DNA from: Progne subis subis
Lineage: Eukaryota > Chordata > Aves > Passeriformes > Hirundinidae
DNA length: 64,000 nucleotides
Assembly (NCBI GenBank): GCA_022316685.1
Contig: JAKJHU010000046.1
Coordinates: forward strand, 2,782,001-2,846,000
Direction of reading: 5' to 3'
The notes under the pieces are model-generated. The model was given only the letters and a program-made list of their open reading frames with translations, did no database searches and had not been told where the DNA came from. Position 1 is the first letter of the stretch, and every line of letters starts with the position of its first letter. This document shows, in pieces, positions 14,901-26,900 of the stretch. Both the position numbers and the translations under genes were made by a program.

Positions 14901-17900
14901 GCTGTTAGTCCTTTCTTATGCCTGCTCTAGTGAGGCTCCATAATACTTTCTCTTTGCTTTGGACAAGCATCTTCTCTGGGGAGAAATAAGCCCTGGATGT
15001 TATCTCTGCCACAAGGCTGCTAATTCCCATTCTGCTGAACAGGTGATGGGGCTTAGAAATGTCCTCATTTTTGTTAGCACTGCCTGTGATTAAGAAGAGT
15101 CTTAGCTCAAGTCTTACTTAACTTGGATTTTCCCCTTTTTTATTAGATTGTAGCCTGTGTTTCTAAGTATACACTACTGCTAGAAGCCTCCAGTTCACAG
15201 CAAACCCAGAACATCTAGGTGATATTTTATACTCCAACACTGAAGAAGTTGCTGAAAGTAAGCTTTCACTGCCTATGGACAATCTTTTGATCTTTTGTAT
15301 TAACAATGGTCATCTTCACACCTTGTTGTCCAGAAATTCCGAAGTTGTTCATCAAAGACAGCTGTGAACCCTAGTCTTAGCTGAAGGAGCAGAGATGCTT
15401 CAGAGCACTTGAAGTAATGATGAATCCCTTCTTTTTGGATTGTCTTAACTAAAGGAAGTCAAACTTTCAGATATCATTGAGAAGTGCTCCTCTTTCTGCC
15501 CCTCATCTTCATTTTTCCACAGAAATCAACCATGCTCTCAGGAATGGCAAGGAATGCTTAGAATCTGTAGTCTTGCATGAGAAAGTTGGTCCCATAGCTT
15601 ACTGTAGGCTTGCAGGAGGTGGCACCCAGGTGTGTGGCACCTTGAGCAACTAGCTGTTTCTGAGCTCTTTTGTTCCCAGTATGTCAACTCCGAAATGTCC
15701 TGAAGGTCGTCCTGAAGCTGTCCAGGATGGGCCCTCATGCCATGTGGAGGGTGCTCACTTGCTTTGGTGGTTGTGGTCACCTGCTCCTCAGCTGAGACCA
15801 TACGTGAAGGCCACCACTGCAGTGGCTGTGGGGCTGCCCTATCACATCCACCTGCATGCCTGAGCACCTCTGATTGTTGCCTCTGCTCCTTTGCATGCAG
15901 GAAATAAGGCACATAGGAAGTGCACACAATCGGAGTGCAGTGCCCTTCACTGCTGCCACAGCTTCTGCCCCCAGGGTGATCACTGCTCAGTACAACAGCC
16001 CAGCAGGCCTCTACTCCTCAGAGAACATCCAGACCTTCAACAGCGCGGTGGAGACAAAAGCATCACCGGGGGCCCTGGAGCCTAGCAAGCCGTAAGTACC
16101 TTCCTCACCTCATCCCCCTCCCTCCCTGCGCCTCCAGGGGAAGGCTTCAGGAGACACGAGTGCACTGCGAAGGGACCGCTTTGTTAAACCAAGAAAAGCT
16201 CTCTTTCAGGACAGTGGAAGTAGAAGAGGCACAAGTGTGGATGTTGTTCCCAGGGACAGGGCTCGGAGGAGTGGGGAATGTTCCGTGAGGTGCAGACATG
16301 AAATTAATGCTGTTGTGTTTCTTTGTTTAGCAGAGACCGACGCAGTTTCCGCGTGCGTTCAGCATGACATACCAGCCCGCTGGTCTGAACAGGTGCCTGA
16401 TAGCTTGTTACGAGCACTTCCTAAAGTTAGTGTTTTGTGCCGGCTTCCCTGCAATGCTGGGCAGGAAAGGCACGAGCTAGTGCAGGAAGCACACCCATCC
16501 CTGTTCTCAGCCGGCCTGAGATCCACAGACAGGCTTATTATCAAATTTCGCTTTTCACAGGAGTTTTAAAAAGTAGCCGAAACATTCATTCCTATGTGAG
16601 GAGCTTTATGTGTGATTGGAAAGGGTCCCAGCCTTAAAAGGGCCTGTTCATTTTTGTGTTTGCACCTGAGCCTCACCAAAGACATTGTTTTATCCTAGAT
16701 TTTCAAAGTTCCTCTTTTTTTCGTTGGAGATAATAAACCAGGAGCTATCTGAAAATTTTCTGGCTGTGACAGTCAGGTTGCTTAACTGCTTTAAGTCTCT
16801 GCATAGCAATACCAAACTGCCTAGAAGGCTTTGGTTATTTTTATAATAAAAGCTGGAAGACCAGTACTTTTGGTAATACTTGATTAAATTTCTGACATTT
16901 CTGAGAATGGGGAGGCAAAAGTAACTTCAGCCTCTGCTGTTGCAGGATACAAAGACCTGATTGTAGTTTAACACAAGCCTGACAACTTGCCTGTGAATGA
17001 AATCAGCTCCTTGCATTGGCAGCCCAGTCTGCAGCATGGCCTTCTAGGCAGTTACTGTGCTGCAGCTGGCACACGAGCTGGTACATTGTTCTTCATTTGC
17101 TTCTGGTAGACTCGGCAGCCTCATTCCGGGCTGGGCAAAAGCAGAGCAAGGACTTTGCATTAACTTGATGGGACCATCTGGCAGTGAGAGACCATCTCTG
17201 GTTTAGTCTGGCATCCCCTCCATGTGAGAGTGCTCCCTGGAAGCCAGATAGATTTGGCTGGAAAATTGTAGCTGATCCCTTTCTCTTGCAGGGATCAGCA
17301 AGGAGGTGGATTCCTTCTAGGGCTGTGGTTCACTCTGCTCCTCCTAGCAGGAACATCAATTGCCTGCTCCATCTTGGCTGCATCTTTTTCTTGCTTAAAC
17401 ACAGCGAATTGCAAAGGAATGCTGGGAAAGCTGTGGATGAGGCTTTGATGCCAATATGCTTTTGTTTCCAGAATCATCAAAAGCAAATGAATTACTGCTG
17501 TTTTTCAGTGAGAGCTCAGCCTGCCGTTAAAAACCCACTGTAGTCTGCCCAGTGCACAAGCACAGGATGTCTAAGTTCTCCCTTTCACACACCCCTAGCT
17601 GCCTTTAAATTCCTGCCCATCTTTTTTTGCTGAGTTATTTGGTACATGCCTGACCTTGCTCTGGGTTTACCTGGCATCTATCTGCATCCCCATCCTGCAC
17701 CCTGCAGGTACCCAGCCTACCTGAACCCAGCCACTGATCCTGCCGCTGCACATGGTGATGTGACTGGAGACGTAGTCCATGCCTCAACCTTAGAGGGTAT
17801 AAATGCAGGGCCACAGTACATACAGAAATAAAAGAAAATACCTCCACTGGATTTGATGTCACAAAGCAGGTGTGGATGGAGAAGCCCCACTGCTGAGCAC

Positions 17901-20900
17901 ATAAGGTTTGGGATGGGAGGTGAGATTACTCCCCAGTAGGATGCCAAGGCTAGCTTTGAGATGAGCAGCAGTGAAGGTGGCATTCCTTGTCTGGACAGTG
18001 GGACCACAAGTGTGTGCACAGGGAGTTAGTGTATAATGAAACCCCTGCTGCCACTTCTTCATTGCTTTTACAACCCATGCATTTGCTTATCAGTGGGGTG
18101 CTTGCTTTTTAATTTTTGTGTGGACACACCTGGAGTGTGAGAGCAGAGGCACAGCATTAGCCAGAAGCCTGTAAAGTTGTGTATTCAGCGATGTGTCCTT
18201 CAGACAGTATTCGGCAGCTGCTTGATGGCTTGAAGTATTTGGCTTTGCCCTTCATTAATTTCTTTCTTCTTTCCTTTCTTCCTCCTCTGCATTTCCCCCT
18301 CAATCTGACAATGTAAACCCCAAACAAACCTTAAACAAGCCCACCTCCCGCTGCCCGTGTGGACGTGCGGGCCGGCAGCCGCCCGTGGCCGGTGGGCGCG
18401 ATGCAGGCTCCCGTCGCCTCCGTGTATGACCCTCTGCAGAGCTCCGAGCTGCGGCGCAGGCACAGCACCTCCTCCAGCCCCAGCCAGGTCCGAGTGGGGC
18501 CTGAGCAGCTGAAGCACGTGGCCCAGGTCTGCCCCAACAGCCCTGTGGAAGTGGAGGTGCCGGGACTCAAAGTGCTGCACGTGCAGTTCAATTCTCCCCT
18601 GCAGCTCTATTCACAGAGCAACATCATGGACACGCTGCAGGGGCAGATCTCTTCTGTTAGCCCTGATTTCCCCAGGTAACCTGCCCACGGCCTCTGCAGC
18701 CAGCTCAGCACATATGCTCGTCTGCATTTTGGTATCCACTGAGTCCCTCATCCCCGTCTGTGGCTCATGGCATTGTCTGGTCACAAGAAAACAGCATTTA
18801 CATTTCACCCTTCCAGTGTTAGTGCATGACTCTTCACAGGAGCTTTCTCTGCCTTGTGTCTCTGCACAACACCATGGGAAACACCAAAACGTGTTTTCTA
18901 GCGTGTCAGCATGTCCATTGCCCCCTGCGCACCCACCACAGCGGGACCTGCCAGCAGCGGTGGCTTTTCTGGAGGAGCCACCTGCAGCAGATGGGTGTGC
19001 TGAGGGTAGGAGAGTGCTTTATCCTGAAAGCTGGTATTTTTCCTGCACTCGAAATGACTTCTGTTGTTTGTGACTGACAGGTGCTGCCAGTCTTTGTTCT
19101 TCTGTTTCGTTGGCTGTGAGTGTGTGCTGAGTGTATTATTTCAGGCTGAAGCAGGTAGCTGTGCTCTCCATCTTTGCCTGGCAACACCCTTGCATTTGGA
19201 GCAGCCTGGCAGCCACCAGGCCATGGAGGACAGGCTGTGTTCCCACCCCTGCCCGCTTCTCTGCAGAGGTTGCTGCAGCACAGATTACCTCTGCCCAAAG
19301 GAGTGGAGGATGCTCAGCATGTTCTGAGCTCTGCAGGACCTGTGGTGAGCCTCAGCATCACAAGGCCTGGGTGCTGTTTGATGTCTTTTTTGTGGTACTT
19401 GGGAACCCCTTGGTCTGTGCCTCTAAGTGACAGCCTCTGGGTTTTACAGGGAGGACTTCAGTGTCAGGACAGGTGAAACAGAAAGCACATTTATCTGTCT
19501 CACAGGAGGAGTCCAGTCAAGGATGAATTGTGAACCTTCTGCTATGTGACCAAGCAGCTTGTGACATGTGGCCCAGGACAGTGGTCAGTCCCAGGGCTTC
19601 CATCAGGCAGAAAAGGATGGCAGATCTCCTGGCTCCTGGACTGCTCACAGTCCCCTTCTGGGAGCCATGTACTTCAAAGCAGAAGAGCTGATGTCCTCAC
19701 CCCTGGAGCCACACAGCCAAGCTTTGCCATGTGCCAGGAGCCAAGAGAGAGTGAGATTTACTCCTGCCTTGTTACTCAGTGCAGTTACTTGCTGTAAGTC
19801 AGTGCTCTGGCTTGTAGTCAGTACCATGCACACCAGAAGTGGTCACACTGTCAGCTCTCTGTGCTAGCCTAGAGAGCTGACACTGCTCACCAAAGAGCCC
19901 CAGACATCAGCAGTTGTTTAATGGCAAAAGGGAGTTCTCCAAGCACTGGGCCTCCCTGTAGCCTTGACGCCCTTGTAAGCTCTGCAAAATAGGCTGGCAT
20001 AAAATAGTAAAATATCATTAGTGAAAAATAGACCGTGCTTTTTGAAGATTCTGTGCAAGGCTGTTTCTTTATAGTTTTTATTGCTATCTTCTTTGCCAAT
20101 ATTTAAGGCTCAGTGATGTAGTATTAGTCAGTCAGCATTGCAAGTTGCCCATGGTAGCAGCAATGAGATCCAGTAATGGTTGCGCAAGTCTAAGACCCGA
20201 TAAATGTTGTTGGTCTTGTTCCCTACAAAGTTTCTGCATGAGGAAAAATCGTGAGCATGGAAAAGGACACCAGTTGCTGGTGATTGCTGCCGATAAAGTA
20301 CCTGTGTAACAGGAGGTGCCAAAAATCAGCTGGCATACAGAGACTCAGTATCTTGCAGGTACAATTTCTATGCCTGAGGCCTTGCCCTTTCAAAAGACAC
20401 ATGGGTTTTGGAGTTGTTTTTTAATTTAAGCATCATAGCCTTCTGCCCTGACAGTTTGAGGTGTTTTACTCTGCTGGTACGAATCTGGGGTTGATGGTTT
20501 TTGTAGCCTTTTGGGCATCTCGTATATGCAAGTGGACGTAAAGGGTGCATACCTGGGAGAGCTGATCGCTGTTTCTCAGTGCCACAATGCATGGTTGAAA
20601 TGTGATGGCTTTGTTTGACTCTAATGCTTTTTAAGATGATTTAGCCTCTGCTTTTTGGATGCATGTTATTGAAACATTCTTAGTATGCAAACTGCAAGAA
20701 AGGCTTCTTGCATCATGTTTTTATGGGTGGGTAGAGCAGTATATGAAGTTACATGAGATGAATGTAATGTGGAGCATGGGACGTCTTCTGTCTAATAGAA
20801 GGGAGATAATTATTTTATTTTGGGTAAGAGGCTTCAGGAACAGATTCAGGCTTCAAAGGTTCAACTGTTTGCATGTCTAATGTGCTTCCTGCTCCATTGA

Positions 20901-23900
20901 AAATTGCTAAAGATGGAAACATTTTATGAAATCTTTCTATGGAAATAGCATTTTATAACTCATGTGATGATTTTACTTCTGATGCTTGAAAGTTTATTAT
21001 GTAGAGTAACTTCCAGATGACTCAATCGGTCATTGGCATGGAAAGTATGCAGTTGCCTCCTCAAGAAAAAGATTTCCCTTTGCAATTTAGTCTGAACCTC
21101 AGGATGTTTATGTACTTTTCATGCAATCACAGAGTGCAAGAATGGTGACACTGAGTGGACCATTTACATTTATAAGACTACATTCTAGAATTGAGCTATC
21201 AGAGATTTACCAGCAATTTCATTTTATCGTATATGTTTTACTGTAGCTACAGAAAACACAGCAGGCAGGAAATTCCTGTGTCCTTTAGTCCACCCCTTAG
21301 TCCAGCATTTGGCAATTTAAACCCCTGATTTAAATAATTCCAACTGTGTATTTGTCCAGACTATTTCAAGTCCTTTAGTTTGGAGGTTACCCACCTGTCC
21401 ACAACGATCTCCTCTGGTATTTCAGTGTCAATTCCGCATATTGGAAAGGGATATTCTAAATGTCCTCCTGCATTTTAAGCCTATCAACTACCCATTGCAT
21501 GTGGAGAATATCCTAGGTACTGCCTCCAAACTTTTTTTACCCCAAAGACCCTTTGAGTTGCACATGAGCACCTTTTCCATGACCCTGAGCTGTGAAAAGC
21601 TGCCCCTGAAGCACCTTGGGCTCTGAGTGGAGGATGCAAGCCTCTCATGGCATGAGGGGTAGCAGCAGCACCTCAAGGCAGCTGCACTGAGGGCTTAGCC
21701 AGCAGAAATCTCTGCCCTCGACCTGCTCATTAGCCTTAGGAAAATACTGTACACTGGCTGTAGCTCAGAGCCTCCACCTAGCAAATGGAAATAGTATCAC
21801 ACTTGAAAAGCAGACTAAATTACTGCCCTTCGGAGAATCTTCTAGTTAGATCCTACAGCTGTTACTTTGTGAAGGTGACATTTACCAGCAATTCATAGGG
21901 TACTTGGACAGATTTCTTTTTAATGGAATAAACTTTACTTAGTTTGGGATTCACAGTGGTGTAAGGTAGCCCATAAGGTAGTTTATGCATGCAAGGAACA
22001 TGCGTGGATGGCACAGCTACCATGTGGGATTCCCATCCCAGCACGTGAATTCTTTTGTTTTCCTATTAACAGAGCAATGATTTCCTGGGCAGAAAGTTTG
22101 AGTTGCTGGAGTGTATGGTAATGGTGAACCAGGGAGAACCCTGGCCGGGGGCAGTCGGTGAGCAGCTGCTGACAGCACAGAGTGCCAGTCCCACCCAGAG
22201 CACATCCAGCACCCCCGTGTCCGTGGCCTCCTGTCGTGCGTGTGCTTTGCACGTTCATTCTTCAGTCATACGATGCATCGTGAAAGTTTTGCTAGAATGT
22301 TTGGCTTTAGTTTTCATCTGTTTAACAAGAGGATTCTCTTTTCCTTCCTCAGTTTAGATCAGCATAACCAGACCCCAGGCAACATTGCCATAGACAAACA
22401 ATCTGAGGTTTACAAGATGCTGCAGGAGAATCAAGAGTCAAATGAGCCACCCAGACAGTCTGCTTCATTTCTTGTATTGCAAGAGATCTTGGAGTCAGAG
22501 GAAAAAGGTGAGTACTCAGGCTCTTCCCCTCTGCTGTTCTTTGGACTGAGTAACATTTAAAACTTTATTTTCCATTTAGCTGTTGATTCAAGATAGCATG
22601 CGTGGGTGTCTTGTACCTACAGAAACCTACAGACCCTGTCACTAATTTGATTCCTTCATATTCTCTCACTGATTAGTTTCAGTATCTATGGGCCCACATC
22701 ACTGCTTGATCCTTGAGTGAGCGCCAGAAATAAACCCTTGCAACATTTAGTTATCAAGAAGGAATTTTTAAAGTTGCAAAACCTCCTATAGTTTTTAAAG
22801 TTTTGCCCTCTGATTAAAGACCAAGACTTTGGATGGTATCACAAGACAGTGCTCTTCAGTCAGTCCTAGTGCTTCTGAACTCCATGCTCCTCCACAAGTA
22901 AAAGGATCCCCTTCTACAGCTGAATGTAAAAATATAGAAGCTGGGTTTCAGTGAGCAGTTCACAGATTATAACCTCTGAAAATTTGCTCTTCTTGACATT
23001 CTTGATCTGACATCTGGACTTGTACAATTCAGAGCTATAGAGTTTAAGATAAAATGCCAATTAATTTATTTGGGGGCTAAGTTGTGCTCTCTTCCCCCCT
23101 TAAATGAAATAAAATAAACAAATGAATGGGAAAAGAATTCCAAGAATGACGGGTTTTTTTTTTTTTTGTCCTTAGCCAGTCTTTTGTGTTATTAGCTTGG
23201 CAGTGTTACGTTCAGTTTAATCCAAAAAAAGCCTGGTGCTGAGATACTCACCACAAAGAGAAACAGATCAGCCGAGTGCTGGTAGGTCTGAGGGATCTCT
23301 AGGGAAACAGTAAAATGAAGGAAATAGGGAAACAATAGGAAGAAAGAAACCAGGAACATGGAGTCTTTAATACGCTGATAAAATACCTACCTGAAAGAAT
23401 CTTTTAAATATTGAGTGTTTGCAGCTTGCCCTCAGGGTTCAGCTCCTGCATGGAAGGAGTAGCTCCGACTTCTCCCGAAGCCAATGTCCTCCCCTGTGCT
23501 TAGTAGTGGTGAAGAAGATAAGAAGCAAAAGCCTCTCTGTTTTATCTTTCCTTGAAGAGTTGCAGCATTGTTGGGATTCTCTGGCACAAGGTTTGCCTGC
23601 CCGATCAGGGGCTGGGAGAGGCTCTGGCATTATTCCACAGTGAGCTGATGATGCCCCATGGCTGGGCCAGCATCAAACACACACTGCTGCGGTCAGATCC
23701 TCCCGTGTGATAAATGGCACATTGGATGGGCCTTCTCCCAGCCTGGGCCCAGGCAATGGCTCCTGAACGGGGCTCGAGCCATTGAGCCATCCCCCAGCTG
23801 GGACAAGGCCCTCGGGGCATCGCTGGCTGTGTGGGCTTTGCTGACTTACACCAGCTGGGGGCCTGGGCCAGGCACAGCTGGGTGTTTGGAAGCACCATGG

Positions 23901-26900
23901 CTGCTCTTTTAAGACCTGACCCTGTACACAAAAGTGGAGAGCGTTCCACTGGGTGGAAAATGCCACATCTTCTGTGGTTGTTGCATTAGGAGAGGTTTAA
24001 AAACATGTTGTCAGTAATGCTGATAAGAGCAAAGTGCTGGTTGAGGCAAAGGGAATGAACAGAAGTGATAGGGAAGAGTCTGAAAATGTGATTGCTGCTG
24101 CTGGCTTCCCAGTGAGGGTCACTTGCAGCAGTTCTTGGAGGGCAGGCGGCTCTTGCTATGTTCGGAGGGTTAGGGAACTTGCACCTCTGGACCAGCATCT
24201 GCACAGAGCTGGGTGCAAACCTCTGAACTGAAGGCTGCCCTAAAGGCAAACCAGCTTAGCATCTCATGCCCCAGAGCTGAGGTGGGCCATTTCCCCGTTT
24301 TTCCTTCAGCTCTTCTATCACTGATGCTGCCCTAGGCTGTGGTGAGCCCCTGACATTGCTGGTCACCAGGGGGTGTCTTTGGAGGGTTTTTCCAACCCCT
24401 TGCACTGGGAATGCCCATTTTAAGTGTGCTCTTGGTTTGACACTGGCCAGAAGGGTTTCATCAGTGTCCCTCACAGTCCAAGGTGTTTCTGGGGAAGTAT
24501 CATGGGAGTCTCAGCAGCCTCCTTCCCTTGTGAACTGGTGTAGAACCCCTTGGGAAAGTCATATAGCTAAGATTAGTCCCATCATTGGTGTCATTTTATA
24601 AAAGGCTCCTTTTTCCCTGCAGATATTTAAAGGCTTGCCTCGTATCCCGCATCTAGGATCCACTGCTGGTTTAGGCATCCAGGTCAGCACAATGTCTCCT
24701 GCAAAGGCCCTGCAGGAATTCTCTGCCCCAGAGAAGTTGCAATAGGGAGATACCTGGAGCATGCTATGCAACAGCAGGGGAGTGCAAGGTTATCCCCAGT
24801 GTCCCAGGGCTCTGCAAGAAGAAGTTTGTTAACCAGGTCTTCCAGGAGTCTTGGGGGAAGCAGCTCCACTGTAAAACAGACAGCAGACTGGAAAAGGGCT
24901 TTGACAAGCCAAGCCTGCCAGAACATCCACCTCTTTCTGAGCTCAAATATGGGAATCAGCTTGACCCTGTGTGTGATCAGGACACATCAGGCAGACTCCC
25001 GTGCTGCCAAGGCTGGAGCTTTGCTTTGCTTTGTGCATCTGTGCATGTGAGACACATCAGCTGAAGTCTGATGGGCTTTTAAGATGAGAAAATACTCTCA
25101 TCTGACTGCCCACCACCTCAAGCCCTCACATTTCCAGGGCGAGGTTCAGCTGTGTCCCTCCTCTCCTTCCTCCCCACACATCCCTGAATCCCTGCCCACT
25201 TTCCATGCATGAATCCCTGCCTCAGAGCTGGGGTTAAAGAAAATCGTGCCCCCAGCAGAGCTCTGCTTGGGAGGAACAGCCTCAAGCCACGCATCTCACA
25301 TGCTCTGAAGCACTCTCCTTCCACCCCCCAGGAGACCCTACCAAACCATCTGGATTTAGGAGCGTCAAAGCCCCTACCACAAAGGTGGCCTCATCGATTG
25401 GGAATGCCCAGAAGCTGCCCATGTGCGACAAGTGTGGATCTGGCATTGTGTAAGTAAGCCTGGCCCTGGGGTTGAGCTGAGCAGCCCATGCCTGTGCCGG
25501 GCTGAGGCACTGCACCCAAACAACTTCACTTACCCGCATCCAGTGCACCCAGGAGACTCGAGGCACATTTATTCTCACAGCTTTAGTAACGTTAACTTTG
25601 CAGTTCCCTGCAGTGAGGCAGGAGTTGGGTTTCCATCTGCAGATCCCTATCAGTGGAAACCAGAGCAAATCCCTGTGAGTCAAACCTTGAGGCAGTTGTT
25701 GCTGTAGTGTTTTGCTTAGTGAAATCTGTATACAGCATTTGGAAACAAAATGACCTTTACATTCAGGCCCTGTGTATTTAATGCGTTTTCTGTCTCGGTG
25801 CTTCCAAGTGTGGAGACTTGCCTTGGTGGTCAGAGGCAGTGGGGACTGCAGGGCTGTGTTCTGCTCCCCACTCTCCTGTAGGACCTCACCTTTACTGTGT
25901 CTGCGCACACTTTTTTTTTTTTTTTTGTGTCTATGTGGGTAGAATCCAGCTCCAGCAGACCTGGGGTTTGGGTCTGATACAGAGCTGTTCTGTCTTAAGT
26001 GCGACCACATGGAGGACCCCGCACTGAAAACCCATGTCTTTGAGTTGCTCAGTTTTTCAGCCTCCAATTCTTCCCTGCAGCCCCCTTAACTTAAAAGTTG
26101 ACTACACAGCAGTCAAGTACTGATTGCCAAACCTGCGTTGTCATGGCAGAATTCTGATTTTTCAGATTGTTGCTGAGACCCACACTGTGATTGCATGATC
26201 CTGGCATGCCTGGAGCATCTGGACCAGCATGTTCATTACAGAGGCAATCCATACCCTGTAAAATATGAATCAGAGACAAACCCTGTAATTATTCAACCAG
26301 CTGGGTAGATATGGAGAGAAAGCACGAGGCCTTGAATAGCTCTCAAAACTAATGAATTACAGAAAATAGAGATGGCTGCTGGAACAAAATAATACTGGAA
26401 AATTGTTGTGTTGGGGCTGATGGCACTTAACAAATTGCTGTGTAGTTTTTGTAGTTTTCCTAGTCCTCTGTTGGGTTGTGCTGTGAAGTCTTCCCACATT
26501 TCTTCTTCTGTGAAGAGCTTGCCCACATTTGTCTGGATCTGTTCACTGCAGCTCCCCAGCAGCCATGTCTGCAGTGAAAACAGGGATCTGGTCTCCGTGC
26601 TTCTCCCACCTGGCAGCCACTAGCAAAAGGGCAGTGCTGGCTATGCAGCCTCCACCCCTGCATTTCTGCATTTGTTTTGCCATCCAGTCGGCTTGTACCT
26701 GGATTTTACTTCCCCAATGGTCAAACTACTGCCTGCCATTTGATCCTGGGCATCTGAATGCTGTTGTGTTGTCTGCAGCCAGCAGCTGAAGATGCCATCA
26801 CAGTAATTCTTGCCACCACAGGTGATAGGACTGTCCCTGTGTAACGTACACAGGTCAATGCTGGGAAACACCTTTTAGAGGAGAGTTGCCATGCCAGCCC

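Larger units (their letters stand above)
16092..22352 (+). other. PDLIM1: PDLIM1 intron 4 (standard form)
   Basis: This 6.3 kb interval separates exons 4 and 5. It holds two candidate alternative coding exons (16331-16392 and 18379-18675) and a doubtful terminal exon at 17708-17831. A strong C/T-rich tract lies at about 18258-18301, but intervening AGs separate it from the acceptors used by the 18.4 kb exon. I saw no interspersed repeat here. Confidence 0.75.

Noticed and set aside
22103..22357. Ser/Thr-rich frame just before PDLIM1 exon 5
   Set aside because: Looked like a possible further alternative exon, but no acceptor and donor pair gives the phase 2 to phase 2 fit needed.
25282..26067. 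Minus-strand open frame of 261 codons across PDLIM1 exon 6
   Set aside because: It is antisense to a real exon, has no motif or splice support, and spans intron sequence and a T run; a chance shadow.
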